DNA of 64,000 bases from Funiculus sociatus GB2-C1 (GTDB lineage: Bacteria > Cyanobacteriota > Cyanobacteriia > Cyanobacteriales > FACHB-T130): the NCBI RefSeq assembly GCF_039962115.1, contig NZ_JAMPKJ010000004.1, positions 96,364-160,363 on the forward strand, in the 5' to 3' direction. A model generated the notes under the pieces. That model did no database searches. It was not told where the DNA came from and saw nothing but the letters and a program-made list of their open reading frames with translations. Numbering within the stretch: position 1 is the stretch's first letter; each line of letters begins with the position of its first letter. This document shows positions 45,294-55,937 of this stretch, piece after piece. The translations under genes were made by a program, and so were the position numbers.

Positions 45294-46580
45294 ATGAATA
45301 TTGCAGTCGTAGGTCTTAGCCATAAGACAGCGCCAGTTGAAATTCGGGAAAAACTCAGTATTCCAGAGGCAGCGTATGAAGGTGCGATCGCCCACGTTAC
45401 CAGCTACCCTCATATTCAAGAGGTAGCGATACTTAGCACCTGTAATCGTCTGGAAATCTACATCGTCGCTCAAGAAACTGAACAGGGAGTCCGGGAAGTT
45501 ATCCAGTTTCTCTCGGAATACAGCAAGTTACCTATGCACCAGTTGCGGCAACATTTGTTTATGTTGCTGCACCAAGATGCTGTAATGCACTTGATGCGGG
45601 TGGCAGCTGGGTTAGATAGTCTGGTGCTAGGAGAAGGGCAAATCCTAGCTCAGGTGAAACATACTCACAAATTGGGGCAGCAATACAAGGGTATCGGCAG
45701 CGTCCTGAATCGTTTGTTTAAAAGTGCGCTCACGGCTGGGAAGCGCGTCCGCACCGAAACCAGTATCGGTACTGGGGCAGTCTCGATCAGCTCGGCGGCT
45801 GTAGAATTAGCTCAAGTTAAAGCGCAGAATTTAGCAGCTTGTCGGGTGGCAATTGTTGGCGCTGGGAAAATGTCACGGCTTTTGGTGCAGCATTTAGTTG
45901 CAAAGGGAGCTGTCCACATCACAATTCTTAACCGAACTGTGGATCGGGCGCAAGAATTGGCGCGTCAGTTCCCAGAGGCGCAGTTTCAACTGTATCCGCT
46001 GTCAGAAATGATGAGCGCGATCGCCCAATCGGATTTGGTGTTTACCAGTACCGCTTCTGTTGAACCCCTATTGAACCGCTCAAAGCTGGAAATTCACATA
46101 GAGGCGCATCGGTCTTTGATGATATTTGATATTTCCGTACCGCGCAATGTGGACGGGGATGTCAAGGAAATGCAGAACGTGCAGGCGTTCAATGTGGATG
46201 ATTTGAAGGCGGTAGTGGCGCAAAATCACGAAAGCCGTCGCAAGATGGCAATGGAAGCGCAAGGGCTGCTAGAAGAGGAGGTGGATGCCTTTGATGTCTG
46301 GTGGCGATCGCTGGAAACTGTTCCCACTATTAGCTGTCTGCGCGACAAGATGGAAACTATCCGCGCCCAAGAGTTAGAAAAAGCTCTATCCCGCTTGGGG
46401 ACTGAGTTTGCAGAAAGACATCAAGAAGTCATCGAAGCACTAACTCGCGGAATTGTTAATAAGATTCTGCACGATCCGATGGTACAGTTGCGATCGCAGC
46501 AAGATATCGATGCCAGACGCAAAGCGATGCAATCGCTGCAAGTATTGTTTAACCTGGATGTAGGTGAACAATTTAGCTAA
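45294..46580 (+). CDS. hemA: Glutamyl-tRNA reductase
   Basis: The 428-residue enzyme reduces glutamyl-tRNA(Glu) to glutamate-1-semialdehyde, the first committed step of tetrapyrrole (heme, chlorophyll, bilin) synthesis. Signatures include [28 protein letters not shown] with the catalytic Cys, [17 protein letters not shown] and an NADPH-binding domain starting [13 protein letters not shown]. The stop TAA overlaps the first in-frame ATG of the next frame, but that ATG is probably not used (see next gene). Confidence 0.98.
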   Translation: MNIAVVGLSHKTAPVEIREKLSIPEAAYEGAIAHVTSYPHIQEVAILSTCNRLEIYIVAQETEQGVREVIQFLSEYSKLPMHQLRQHLFMLLHQDAVMHLMRVAAGLDSLVLGEGQILAQVKHTHKLGQQYKGIGSVLNRLFKSALTAGKRVRTETSIGTGAVSISSAAVELAQVKAQNLAACRVAIVGAGKMSRLLVQHLVAKGAVHITILNRTVDRAQELARQFPEAQFQLYPLSEMMSAIAQSDLVFTSTASVEPLLNRSKLEIHIEAHRSLMIFDISVPRNVDGDVKEMQNVQAFNVDDLKAVVAQNHESRRKMAMEAQGLLEEEVDAFDVWWRSLETVPTISCLRDKMETIRAQELEKALSRLGTEFAERHQEVIEALTRGIVNKILHDPMVQLRSQQDIDARRKAMQSLQVLFNLDVGEQFS

Positions 46581-46618
46581 TGGTCAATGGCTATGAACAG
46601 CCATTAGCAATTAACATA

Positions 46619-49618
46619 ATGAATCGAATTTTCCGATTAATTGTACTGCTACTGGGGGTTTGGCTAGGTTTCGATCTAGTCGCACACCTAGTAGCAGATG
46701 TTTTTTGGTTTCAGGAAGTCGGGTATTTAGCGGCGTTTCTTCTGAGGATAAAAACTCAGCTGTTGTTGGGGGCGATCGCATTTATCGTTACAGCAGGCTT
46801 TTTACTGGGCAATTTATATCTCGCCCATCGTCTCAAATATCCCAACGAGATTCCTTCAACCCTCCTAAAAAAGGGGGGCTTTTCTCCCCTCTTTTCAAGA
46901 GGAGCTAGGGGGGATCAAATCTTAACCGAATATAGGGGAGAATCCTTTTTTTCACCCAGTCCCCAATCCCCAATCCCCAGTCCCCAATCCCCAGCCTCCA
47001 ATCCCCAATCCTCAGCACTGAAATTGCGATCGCTTCTAGTAATCACCATCGCCCTCAGTTTGCTGATTGGGTTAATGTTGCTGCACTATGGTCAAATAGC
47101 CGTAAGCTATTGGCATCCAAATCTCAACTTGCCTAATATATCTCCACCCGTGCCAGTGTGGATTAAGCCAGAGTTGATTTTGGTTCAGATTAGGAAGATA
47201 CTATCTAACAGCTGGCAGATAGTTGTAGTGTTGATATCCGCGGCGCTAGTTTTTAGTTTTCCGCAGTTTTTGGTAACAGCGATCGCTGTTGTCATAAGTT
47301 TATTTTTTGGGTTGGTTCTCTCAAGTCATTCAGCGAGAGTTTTACAGTTTTTTCATCCCATAAGTTTTAATAGCATTGACCCCTTATTTGGACGCGATAT
47401 CAGCTTTTACGTATTTAGTTTGCCAATTTGGGAGTTATTGGATTTTGGGCTTTTCGGACTATCTTTATTTGGTTTAGTAGCAGTAACTCTGACATACTTA
47501 ACCTCCGGGAACAGTATTAGTCAAGGCATATTTCCGGGATTTTCTAAAGCGCAACTGCGGCATTTGTACGGACTGGGGGGATGTTTATTTAGCGCGCTGT
47601 CCCTGCATTATTGGCTGTCGCGCTATCAATTGTTGTATTCCACCAGTGGCGTTAGCTATGGTGCCAGTTACACTGATGTCGCAGTGAAGTTGCCGTTGAA
47701 TACAGGTTTGAGCATTTTGGCGGTAGCGATCGCGCTTTTCCTGTTTTGGCGAACAAGGCAATTTAAACTAAAAATTTTAAAATTAAAATTCTTTTTAATT
47801 GCATTCTTAAGCCTTCATATTTCATTTTTCATTGTCTTACCCTTCGTAGTACAACGCTTAGTTGTTCAGCCTAACGAACTCCGCCGAGAAACACCTTTTA
47901 TTAAACGCAGCATCGCTTTCACACGTCAAGCATTCGATCTAGAGGATATTGAAGTACAAACCTTTAATCCCACAGATCAACTCACCGCAGCTGATTTGCA
48001 GAATAACAATCTAACGATCGATAATATTCGCCTTTGGGATACACGACCACTTTTGCAAACTAATCGCCAGTTACAGCAAATCAGACTTTATTACAAATTT
48101 CCCGATGCTGATATCGATAGATATACTTTAAAAAGTGAGGCTATTGCTCCAAAAACGCCCCCAACATCAAGACAACAGGTACTCATCGCTGCACGAGAAT
48201 TAGACTATACCGCCGTTCCCCAACAAGCGCAGACTTGGGTAAACGAACACCTAGTTTACACTCACGGTTATGGTTTTACCCTTTCTCCAGTAAATACAGT
48301 AGGCCCAGGCGGACTACCAGACTATTTTGTAAAAGATATTGGCACGGAGGCGGGTGAAGCTGGCACTTTAAAGACATCTAGCGAAGCAGTTCGAGCTAGT
48401 ATTCCTATTGAAACGCCTCGGATTTACTACGGTGAAATTAGCAACACCTATGTAATGACATCAACAAGAGCTAGAGAGTTAGATTTTCCGAGTGGCGACG
48501 ATAATGTTTACAATACTTATGATGGTCGCGGCGGTATTTCTATCGGTTCTTGGTGGCGGCGGTTGTTGTTTGCCGAGTATTTGAAAGACTGGCAAATGCT
48601 GCTGACGCGGGACTTTACGCCAGAAACTAAGTTGTTGTTTCGCCGTAATATTAATCAGAGAATTCGAGCGATCGCGCCTTTTTTACGATACGATGGCGAA
48701 CCTTATTTGGTAGCTGCTAATACTGGCGACAGCGAGACTCAAAGTTACTTGTACTGGATTGTGGATGCTTATACAACAAGCGATCGCTATCCCTACTCAG
48801 ATCCAGGCAAGTATGACTTTAACTATATGCGGAATTCCGTGAAAGTTGTTATCGATGCTTACAACGGTTCTGCTAACTTCTACATTGCCGATCCTACAGA
48901 CCCAATTATTAATAGCTGGAGTGCTATCTTTCCGGGACTATTCAAACCCTTAAACGAGATGCCAGCTACCTTACGCAGTCATATTCGTTATCCGATGGAC
49001 TTTTTCACCACCCAATCGGAACGATTACTAACATACCACATGACAGACCAGCAGGTGTTCTACAACCGCGAAGATCAGTGGCGCATTCCGATGGAAATTT
49101 ACGCCGCCGAACAGCAAGCAGTAGAACCCTACTTTCTAATTATGAGACTGCCAACAGCCCAGGAAGAAGAATTTATCCTGCTGTTACCCTTCACCCCTAT
49201 TCAACGCAATAACTTAATTGCTTGGTTAGCGGCGCGTTCCGATGGTGATAACTACGGTAAGCTGTTACTCTACCAATTTCCTAAGCAGGAATTAATCTAT
49301 GGAACCGAGCAAATTGAAGCGTTGATTAACCAAGATCCGGTTATTTCCCAACAAATTTCTCTGTGGAATCGTCAAGGTTCAAGAGCAATTCAAGGGAATT
49401 TATTGGTAATTCCAATTGAAGAATCGCTGCTTTATGTTGAACCTCTTTATTTAGAAGCAGAAAGAAACAGTTTACCGACTTTAGTGCGCGTGATTGTTGC
49501 CTATGAGAACCGCATCATCATGGCAGAAACTCTCGATCAAGCACTCCAGGCTATCTTCCAACCAGAAAACCCGTCAACTCCTCCAATTATCCGTCCAGTG
49601 GAGGAGCCAGCTTTATAG
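46619..49618 (+). CDS. UPF0182 family membrane protein
   Basis: The ~1000-residue protein is a UPF0182 member with about seven membrane helices in the first third, then a large soluble domain ([54 protein letters not shown] and [20 protein letters not shown] are typical). Its function is unknown. The ATG at 46619 ([11 protein letters not shown]) is preferred, because the upstream in-frame ATG at 46580 would encode residues derived from a GCTAATG heptad repeat. Residues about 80-140 (46850-47025) are unusual: they are encoded by a CCTCC/GGGAGG hairpin repeat followed by STRR heptads ([17 protein letters not shown]), an in-frame insertion between helices. Confidence 0.9.
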   Translation: MNRIFRLIVLLLGVWLGFDLVAHLVADVFWFQEVGYLAAFLLRIKTQLLLGAIAFIVTAGFLLGNLYLAHRLKYPNEIPSTLLKKGGFSPLFSRGARGDQILTEYRGESFFSPSPQSPIPSPQSPASNPQSSALKLRSLLVITIALSLLIGLMLLHYGQIAVSYWHPNLNLPNISPPVPVWIKPELILVQIRKILSNSWQIVVVLISAALVFSFPQFLVTAIAVVISLFFGLVLSSHSARVLQFFHPISFNSIDPLFGRDISFYVFSLPIWELLDFGLFGLSLFGLVAVTLTYLTSGNSISQGIFPGFSKAQLRHLYGLGGCLFSALSLHYWLSRYQLLYSTSGVSYGASYTDVAVKLPLNTGLSILAVAIALFLFWRTRQFKLKILKLKFFLIAFLSLHISFFIVLPFVVQRLVVQPNELRRETPFIKRSIAFTRQAFDLEDIEVQTFNPTDQLTAADLQNNNLTIDNIRLWDTRPLLQTNRQLQQIRLYYKFPDADIDRYTLKSEAIAPKTPPTSRQQVLIAARELDYTAVPQQAQTWVNEHLVYTHGYGFTLSPVNTVGPGGLPDYFVKDIGTEAGEAGTLKTSSEAVRASIPIETPRIYYGEISNTYVMTSTRARELDFPSGDDNVYNTYDGRGGISIGSWWRRLLFAEYLKDWQMLLTRDFTPETKLLFRRNINQRIRAIAPFLRYDGEPYLVAANTGDSETQSYLYWIVDAYTTSDRYPYSDPGKYDFNYMRNSVKVVIDAYNGSANFYIADPTDPIINSWSAIFPGLFKPLNEMPATLRSHIRYPMDFFTTQSERLLTYHMTDQQVFYNREDQWRIPMEIYAAEQQAVEPYFLIMRLPTAQEEEFILLLPFTPIQRNNLIAWLAARSDGDNYGKLLLYQFPKQELIYGTEQIEALINQDPVISQQISLWNRQGSRAIQGNLLVIPIEESLLYVEPLYLEAERNSLPTLVRVIVAYENRIIMAETLDQALQAIFQPENPSTPPIIRPVEEPAL
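46850..47025. repeat. Repeat insertion (hairpin plus STRR heptads) in frame within the UPF0182 gene
   Basis: CCTCCTAAAAAAGGGGGG and CCCCTCTTTTCAAGAGGAG hairpin blocks are followed by CCCCAAT/CCCAGTC heptads. The insert keeps the frame open and lies between membrane helices, in a predicted loop. Confidence 0.85.
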
Positions 49619-49790
49619 CACCAAAGGCACCAGCAGCGATTTATACCTAGAGTACGGTATCGGACAGAACAAGGATTTTCAAAACTATATACTAAATACA
49701 AAAGCCTGGCGTAAAGGTGCAACAAGTCTATTGCTCTTGATACGCGATCGCTACTACTAAAACAAGTTAAAGAAGTCGCTATTGAAGTAG

Positions 49791-50309
49791 ATGTACGCAT
49801 ACAGAACGGAAATTGAGGATACCGTAGAGCTTTTGCAAGAGCAAGTAGAAAGCTTAAAGCAAGAGCTGGATTACAAAGAGTTAGAACTGCAACAGATACA
49901 GCAAGAATTGATTTTTACAAATCAGGAGCTATGTGCTGTACTCGCAGTGAAGCAGCTAACTCTTGATGAGGCTAAGGAATTAGCTAAAAGCATTTTGGCA
50001 AGCCAGAATATTACTGGCGAATCTCTGTGTGAACTCCTCAGTGCTATCTATGGTACTCCAGTCAAAGCCGATGAGTTGCAGCAAATAGACACAGCAAGTT
50101 CTATTACTTGTCTGACAAACGCTCACCCTAATAATGCACCTGACCCTCTCAGGGGAGGTGAACTTAGAGCTAAGTTTACATCGCTGGCAGAGCAAAGTGA
50201 TAAACTTCAAGCTCGATCTAACAGGCTTAGACAACAAGCTAATGAAGTTACGGCTCACTGTAGAAAGCTCAAAAGTCAGCTTCATGAATCTGCCAAGAAT
50301 GTTAGTTAG
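49791..50309 (+). CDS. Coiled-coil protein of unknown function, 172 aa
   Basis: The protein is mostly helical with heptad-like leucines (residues about 8-55, ELLQEQVESLKQELDYKELELQQIQQ-type) and a second coiled segment after about 125 (LRAKFTSLAEQSDKLQARSNRLRQQANEV). Residues 65-95 (LTLDEAKELAKSILASQNIT) link them. I do not recognise the family; a structural or regulatory role is possible. ATG start, no signal peptide. Confidence 0.55.
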   Translation: MYAYRTEIEDTVELLQEQVESLKQELDYKELELQQIQQELIFTNQELCAVLAVKQLTLDEAKELAKSILASQNITGESLCELLSAIYGTPVKADELQQIDTASSITCLTNAHPNNAPDPLRGGELRAKFTSLAEQSDKLQARSNRLRQQANEVTAHCRKLKSQLHESAKNVS

Positions 50310-50544
50310 CGCTCACCCTAAAGGATGGCGCTACACAAACTCTTGTCCGGCTACGGATACTTTATTGTAATAAACAGCGGCTTGCAGCCGGATGAAGTAC
50401 AGGCTATGTAGAGAGATCCCCGACTTCTTGAAGAAGCCGCGTATCTGTGTACTCACCCGAAAAGCGCTGTAAAAGCCTGAGCCAGCAGACTTTTTTCTGC
50501 CCTTTACCTTTCGGAAAGGCGCGCCTACGCTCATCCAGTATTTT

Positions 50545-51294
50545 TTATAGCATCTTCTCAAGAAATTGCTTAGCGCGATCGCATTCTGGATTTGTAAAGA
50601 ACTTGCTAGGCGGTGAATCTTCCGCCAGCATCCCTTTATCCAAAAACAAAATTCGATTGGCAACTTCTCGCGCAAATCCCATTTCGTGGGTGACAATTGC
50701 CATTGTGATCCCAGTTTTTGTAAGGTCTTTCATCACTTCCAGCACCTCTTTCACCATTTCTGGGTCGAGTGCGGAGGTGGGTTCGTCAAACAACATAATA
50801 TCAGGCTTCATTGCCAAGGAACGCGCGATCGCTACCCGCTGTTTCTGTCCCCCTGACAACTTAGAAGGATAAACATCAGCCTTTTCTGCCAAACCAACTT
50901 TACTCAACAACTCCATTCCTTCTCGCCGCGCCTCCTCCGGCGAAATATTTTTCACCTTTTTTGGTGCATACGTCACATTAGAAAGGACAGTTTTGTGAGG
51001 GAATAAATGGAAATGTTGAAATACCATCCCGACATTCTGACGAACTTTCATAATGTCAGTTTTTTGCGAGGTGATGTCTGCTCCTTGGATGTAAATCTTA
51101 CCTGAAGTTGGCACTTCTAGTAAATTCATGCACCTCAAGAAAGTGGATTTACCAGAACCCGAAGGCCCAATAACTGCCACAACTTCCCCATGTCCAATCT
51201 CAGTAGAAATTCCTTGCAAAACCTTGAGGTTGCCAAAAGATTTATGCAAGTTATCAACCTTAACTGCTGCGTTGTAATCTTCGTTCAAGTGCAT
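50545..51294 (-). CDS. Polar amino-acid ABC transporter ATP-binding protein (GlnQ/BgtA-like)
   Basis: The 249-residue protein is an ABC ATPase of the polar amino acid type: Walker A GPSGSGKSTFLRCMN, signature LSGGQKQRVAIARSLAMKP, Walker B IMLFDEPTSALDPEMV and D-loop/His VTHEMGFA. It energises uptake through the permease encoded just upstream in the same direction. Its start at 51294 lies inside the end of that gene (35-base overlap), a sign of coupled translation. In cyanobacteria this pairs with BgtB-like permeases for basic amino acids and glutamine. Confidence 0.95.
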   Translation of the reverse strand: MHLNEDYNAAVKVDNLHKSFGNLKVLQGISTEIGHGEVVAVIGPSGSGKSTFLRCMNLLEVPTSGKIYIQGADITSQKTDIMKVRQNVGMVFQHFHLFPHKTVLSNVTYAPKKVKNISPEEARREGMELLSKVGLAEKADVYPSKLSGGQKQRVAIARSLAMKPDIMLFDEPTSALDPEMVKEVLEVMKDLTKTGITMAIVTHEMGFAREVANRILFLDKGMLAEDSPPSKFFTNPECDRAKQFLEKML

Positions 51295-52765
51295 AACCCC
51301 CCCATGTTAAACTCATGACCATTAAATAGTAAATTGCACCTGCAAATAGCAAAGGTTCAAAGTAGATATATTGTTCTGCTCCCACAATTTGGGCGCGGCG
51401 TAACAAGTCAGTTACACCAATTGTAGAGACTAATGCTGAGTCTTTCAGTAGTGCAATACTCTCATTTACCAATGCTGGCAAAATGTTTTTTATCGCCTGT
51501 GGCAAGATAATATCCAGCATCATTGGTTTGTAGGGAACGCCAAGCGATAAAGCTGCTTCCCGTTGTCCTTTGTCAACTGCCAGAATACCGCCGCGAATTG
51601 TCTCAGAAATGTAAGCACCTGAGTTGAGAGTAAAGGTAATTACACCTGCTAACAAGGCGGGGATATTGTAGCCAATCAATTGAGGCGTTGCGTAATAAAC
51701 TAAAGCGATTTGCAGCAGTAGTGGTGTGCCGCGAAAGATAGACGTGTAAGCTGTGGCGAACCAAACCAACGGCTTGAAGGTAGAAATCTTAAACAACGAT
51801 AGGATTGTTCCCCAAATGAATCCTAAAACTGCTGAGATGGCAGTAAATTGAAGAGTAATTAATATTCCTTTTAAAATGAAAGGAATCCGGGGCGTTATTT
51901 TAGCAAAAGCTAAGCTGGAACTACTAGCTGGGGTTTCAGCTTTACCATTGTTTTCAAACCACTTTGTCACCAACCTGTCTATTTCCCCGTTCTGTTTCAT
52001 TTCTGCCAGAACGCGGTTGAAGTCATTGACTAGCGGCGAACCTTTGGCAAACGCGATCGCACTCCCTGCTTCTCCAGTATTGGGAACAGTATTAAATTCC
52101 AAATCTGGGTTATTGGCGATAAAACCTTTGGCGATTGTATCTTCGATAATTGCAGCGTCGATACGATTTGATTTAACTTCTTGGATGATCTCCCCAGTCT
52201 TGTTTAGTGCGACAAGATTTGCGCCTTTTATTTCTTTAGCAGCTTTTTCTTGAGTTGAACCCAATTGAACGCCGACTTTTTTCCCTGCTAAACTTTCAGG
52301 TGTGGTTAGGTTGCTACCTTTTTGGGCAACAATTGTGTTTTTGGCTTCATAGTAAATATCGGAAAAATCTACATTTTGCCTCCGTTCTGCTGTCGGTGTC
52401 ATTCCAGCCATCGCAAAGTCAGCCCGACCTGATTGCACAGCAGGAATTATGCCGCTGAAATCTGTATCTTTAATCTCAAGTTGAAACCCTAACTCTTTGG
52501 CAATATAGTTGGCAATATCTACGTCAAAACCAACAATATCAGCGCTACCACTAGCAGTATCTCGAAATTCATAAGGTGGATAGTCCGCTGAAGTGACCAT
52601 CACAAATTTTTTACCTTGATATTGGGGCGATTGTCCTAAGACGCGATCGCTTCTCCAACCTCCAAAAACCAAACTTATCGTCAGCGCGACAGAAAATAGG
52701 ATGAAGAAGAGCCATTTCCTTTTTGGCATGGCTAGGAATTCCTTAATAGTTTTGATTATCAACAT
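51260..52765 (-). CDS. Fused amino-acid-binding protein/permease (BgtB-like)
   Basis: The 501-residue protein has an N-terminal signal/anchor (MPKRKWLFFILFSVALTISLVF), a periplasmic solute-binding domain of the SBP_bac_3 type (about 50-270; FVMVTSADYPPYEFRDTASG, YEAKNTIVAQKG, KVGVQLGSTQEKAAKE), then a HisM-like permease (about 290-500; GTPLLLQIALVYYATPQL, and the EAA-type loop EAALSLGVPYKPMMLDIILPQA). This fusion is characteristic of the cyanobacterial BgtB transporter for basic amino acids and glutamine; the exact substrate is inferred. It overlaps the ATPase gene by 35 bases. Confidence 0.93.
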   Translation of the reverse strand: MLIIKTIKEFLAMPKRKWLFFILFSVALTISLVFGGWRSDRVLGQSPQYQGKKFVMVTSADYPPYEFRDTASGSADIVGFDVDIANYIAKELGFQLEIKDTDFSGIIPAVQSGRADFAMAGMTPTAERRQNVDFSDIYYEAKNTIVAQKGSNLTTPESLAGKKVGVQLGSTQEKAAKEIKGANLVALNKTGEIIQEVKSNRIDAAIIEDTIAKGFIANNPDLEFNTVPNTGEAGSAIAFAKGSPLVNDFNRVLAEMKQNGEIDRLVTKWFENNGKAETPASSSSLAFAKITPRIPFILKGILITLQFTAISAVLGFIWGTILSLFKISTFKPLVWFATAYTSIFRGTPLLLQIALVYYATPQLIGYNIPALLAGVITFTLNSGAYISETIRGGILAVDKGQREAALSLGVPYKPMMLDIILPQAIKNILPALVNESIALLKDSALVSTIGVTDLLRRAQIVGAEQYIYFEPLLFAGAIYYLMVMSLTWGGYALERRLQRSS

Positions 52766-52993
52766 TTAACCCTTTAACTATAGGATGATTTCTACTATCT
52801 TAAGGATGAGATTTTATTAATGAAAAGTTACAATTACATAAGTAAAAAGGGCGAATAGAATTCCCATCTACACAGACTAAACCCGCGAAGGCGGATTTCA
52901 AAAGTCCCCGTTAGCATAGCGTGCGCGTAACCGCATAGGCGGACTTTGTTTGTGTAGCCGCGAATTTTATTTGCCAGGGATATTTGCTTTATC
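52766..52993. repeat. Dispersed repeat (CGGCTACACAAAC family) in intergenic gap
   Basis: From about 52850 to 52980 the sequence contains GCGAATAGAATTC, CTACACAGACTAAACCCGCG and GGCGGACTTTGTTTGTGTAGCC blocks, an inverted, diverged relative of the tandem copies at 39542-39714. No gene. Confidence 0.65.
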
Positions 52994-54694
52994 CTAAAAA
53001 ATGAAACTTGTTCTCACTACACCAATCACAGCATCAGGATTTCGATCGTCATGGTTAGGCGCTGTTAGCCAAAAGAAACCAGGAGTAATCGAAATATTTT
53101 CTGTTAACTGATATCTGTAGAAAGCTTCGATGTGATATCCCGTATCGCGATCGCTTCTTTGTCCGGGAGGTAAACCAATAGCCTGCGCTAAAGCACTATT
53201 GCTAGTACCAGTTAACTTAGGCTGCATCCCTAACACGATACCGCCCAAATTTCCCTTTTTCCCCAAATCAGGGAAAGCCAACGTCACTGCATAGTTCCAG
53301 ACATCTGCATCCCCCTTGATATTACCAACAGCGCGGGCGGCAGTATAACCCACCCAGCCGCCGAGTTCAAAGCGGGGACTGAAGCGGTAATTAACTTGTG
53401 CGCCATAACCATTACCCACCACGGGATTACCATCAGGATCGGTGAGATCGATCACTTTGGCGGCGTTGCTACCTGCAAGAGTATCGACACCAAAAGCTTG
53501 AGAAAAAGAGTTAAGGTAAAGCAACCCAACTTTCAAGCGATCGCCACTATAAACCAATTGGGCAAAAGCACTGTAACCACCATTAAATATACCTGAATCT
53601 CTGCCTGGGTTACTAGGCCCATTAGGCGCGTCTTCACCAAAGTAACCAACGTCTAAACTGAGGGCTTTGCTAAGGGCATAGTTTGCCGCAATACCTGCTC
53701 GATTTCCCAGTGGAAAATACACAGGATTGACTTGACCAAAGTTAGAAATAGCACCAGTAGACGTATCGATAAAAGGAGTAATTGTATCCGTAACATACGA
53801 CGGATCAATTGTCCCAGCTTCCAGATAAATTCTTATTTTATCTCCCACTGGAAAGCGATACTCTAGCTGGCTGATTCTGGCATCACTATTTTGAGATACG
53901 CTACTAGGAGTAAAGCGAGTTTCGCCTGTTAAACCTGGATCTGGCCCTCCGCCAAATGTTGCCCCAGTGTCAAACTGTCTCAAATTAGTTATTTGAAAAC
54001 GAGTTCTTAAACGGTCTTTTCCAGTGAAGCTTGTATTAAAGTCGATGCGAGTTCGATGACCGATGGTAGCATTGTTTACGTCGCCAGCATTCTCACCAAA
54101 AGCAGCGCCAGTATAGGTTATTACTTCACCGCCTAGTTTGGTAGTTGTGGAAAATTGGTTAGCTTCTATTTCGTTGGTTCTAGCTTCCAGCACATCGACT
54201 CGACCGCGTAGTGTTGCCAGTTCTGTGCTAAATTCATCAATCAGCCTTTGTAGCGTAGCTAAATCTTCTTTAGTGACAAAATCTGCGGTACTGGCGGCAA
54301 TTAATTTCTCAATTTGCGTCAAACAAGCGTTTACCCCGGCGGCAAATTCATAGCGACTCAAAGCGCGATTTCCGCGAAAAGTGCCATCAGGATATCCTGC
54401 AATACAGCCGTAACGTTCCACAAGACTTCGCAATGCTTCATAAGCCCAATCTGTCGGCGTTACATCCCGCAACTGGGACACATTGGTAACTTGATCCATC
54501 GTATCCGTATCTGTATCGGACGGGGAAACTGATGGACTATCATTGCTGTACTGATTAATTTGTTCTAGGGATGTGTCTATTTCTAAAGAATCTGTGGTTT
54601 GTCCAGTAGCTTTTGCTTGGGTAAAATTGATAATTAGCAACGTGTTGACTAGGGCAGCTATACCAAAAGGTATCTTCCCAAAATGTTTCCGCAT
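52994..54694 (-). CDS. OprB/iron-uptake-type outer-membrane porin with SLH domain
   Basis: The 566-residue protein (ATG at 54694, with AGGAGAG six bases upstream; the GTG at 54709 is upstream of the Shine-Dalgarno and rejected) has a signal peptide, an SLH domain (TDWAYEALRSLVERYGCIAGYPDGTF, ALSRYEFAAGVNACL), a short coiled coil (about 140-190) and a C-terminal OprB-like beta-barrel with a terminal Phe (VRTSFIF). These cyanobacterial porins anchor to peptidoglycan through SLH and pass small solutes; some are linked to iron uptake. Its 367-base upstream region is AT-rich. The substrate is uncertain. Confidence 0.92.
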   Translation of the reverse strand: MRKHFGKIPFGIAALVNTLLIINFTQAKATGQTTDSLEIDTSLEQINQYSNDSPSVSPSDTDTDTMDQVTNVSQLRDVTPTDWAYEALRSLVERYGCIAGYPDGTFRGNRALSRYEFAAGVNACLTQIEKLIAASTADFVTKEDLATLQRLIDEFSTELATLRGRVDVLEARTNEIEANQFSTTTKLGGEVITYTGAAFGENAGDVNNATIGHRTRIDFNTSFTGKDRLRTRFQITNLRQFDTGATFGGGPDPGLTGETRFTPSSVSQNSDARISQLEYRFPVGDKIRIYLEAGTIDPSYVTDTITPFIDTSTGAISNFGQVNPVYFPLGNRAGIAANYALSKALSLDVGYFGEDAPNGPSNPGRDSGIFNGGYSAFAQLVYSGDRLKVGLLYLNSFSQAFGVDTLAGSNAAKVIDLTDPDGNPVVGNGYGAQVNYRFSPRFELGGWVGYTAARAVGNIKGDADVWNYAVTLAFPDLGKKGNLGGIVLGMQPKLTGTSNSALAQAIGLPPGQRSDRDTGYHIEAFYRYQLTENISITPGFFWLTAPNHDDRNPDAVIGVVRTSFIF

Positions 54695-55061
54695 AGTCTC
54701 TCCTGACACCTAAGTAGTGCATTGATGGGTAAATTAAACCCTTAATGCAAAAGCTTAGAATATTTCTCACCCGTAAGTCTAAATTAGTATGAATCTACAT
54801 TTAAGGCACGTTCATACATTGTTATTATTTATACCGAATTGAGTAGAATTATCATAAATATTACATATTATATTTTTTCCAATATATATGCACATTCTTG
54901 AATAAATATTTATTAATTTTAAAAATAATTAAATTTCAGCCATAAGATAGATGAACAAAAAATAAATATGTAAATTGTAAAAAACGGCAAAAGAAAGAGG
55001 AATTAGACAGAACAATAGAAACCTAGTAAATAATCTTCTTTCTTTTGCCTTTCCAAAAGGC
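54695..55061. promoter_or_regulatory. AT-rich upstream region of the porin gene
   Basis: These 367 bases between the end of the LivG gene and the porin start hold the porin promoter and no gene. They include the AGGAGAG ribosome-binding site. Fur-like A/T palindromes can be imagined, but none is convincing. Confidence 0.4.
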
Positions 55062-55937
55062 TTACTGCCCCAAATAAGCTTCTAAAACTTCTGAGTTGCG
55101 CTGAATTTCTATCGGAGTACCTACAGCAAGATTGCGACCTTCGGCGAGAACCCAAACGCGATCGCATAGTGACATAATCACGTCCATATTGTGTTCAATA
55201 ATCAAAAACGTCATCCCCTCGCGATTCCATTGGGTAATGTACTCGCAGATTTGATTAATCAACGTCGGATTCACCCCCGCCGCTGGTTCATCCAACAAAA
55301 TCAACTTCGGCTGAGTCATCAGCGCCCGCGCCATTTCTAGCAGCTTACGTTGTCCGCCAGACAGCGCCCCTGCGTAGTCCTGCGCCTTCGCAGCCAAACC
55401 CACAGATTCCAACATACTCATCGCCCGTTCCCGCAGTTGCTTTTCTTCTTTAACAACCAGATGCGGCTGAAGCCAGACATTCCAAAAGTTCTCGCCAGTT
55501 TGCTTCTGCGCCCCTAAGAGCATATTTTCCATCACCGTCAGCCGCGACAGCACCCGCGCCACCTGAAACGTCCGAACCATTCCCATCTGGGCGATTTGAT
55601 ACGGCTGTAAGTGTTCAATAGGTTCGCCGTCAAAAATGGTTCGCCCTTTATCAGGGCGAATAAAATTAGACAAAAGGTTGAAAAGAGTAGTTTTGCCAGC
55701 ACCATTCGGGCCAATCAGCCCAGTGATGCTACCTTGAGCTACACTAATTTCGGCATTATTCACCGCCCGGACTCCGCCGAAGCTTTTGTACAATCCAGTA
55801 GCGGCTAGTAAAGATATTTCTGTTTGGGGTTTTTGGTATTCTTCCACCACATCCGAACTGTTTTCGACATGGTGGGCGCTACCGTTTAAAGAATCATCAG
55901 AAACCGAATTGGGCGGAATGTGAGAATTATTTGCCAA
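55062..55937 (-). CDS. Branched-chain amino-acid-type ABC transporter ATP-binding protein (LivG/NatA-like)
   Basis: The 291-residue ABC ATPase has a ~40-residue polar N-terminal extension, Walker A GPNGAGKTTLFNLLS, signature LSGGQRKLLEMARALM, Walker B LILLDEPAAGVNP and a His switch LIIEHNMDV, all intact. LivG-type ATPases work with LivF, LivH and LivM; only LivM is present here. In cyanobacteria these can serve neutral amino acids or urea. The start codon overlaps the LivM stop by about 11 bases. Confidence 0.93.
   Translation of the reverse strand: MANNSHIPPNSVSDDSLNGSAHHVENSSDVVEEYQKPQTEISLLAATGLYKSFGGVRAVNNAEISVAQGSITGLIGPNGAGKTTLFNLLSNFIRPDKGRTIFDGEPIEHLQPYQIAQMGMVRTFQVARVLSRLTVMENMLLGAQKQTGENFWNVWLQPHLVVKEEKQLRERAMSMLESVGLAAKAQDYAGALSGGQRKLLEMARALMTQPKLILLDEPAAGVNPTLINQICEYITQWNREGMTFLIIEHNMDVIMSLCDRVWVLAEGRNLAVGTPIEIQRNSEVLEAYLGQ

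Noticed and set aside
46580..46618. Upstream ATG extending the UPF0182 protein by 13 residues
   Set aside because: The added residues are encoded by a GCTAATG heptad tract and the downstream ATG begins a normal membrane N-terminus.
49494..49760. Plus-strand ORF overlapping the end of the UPF0182 gene
   Set aside because: Most of it is an alternative frame of the UPF0182 gene and the rest crosses a short non-coding gap.
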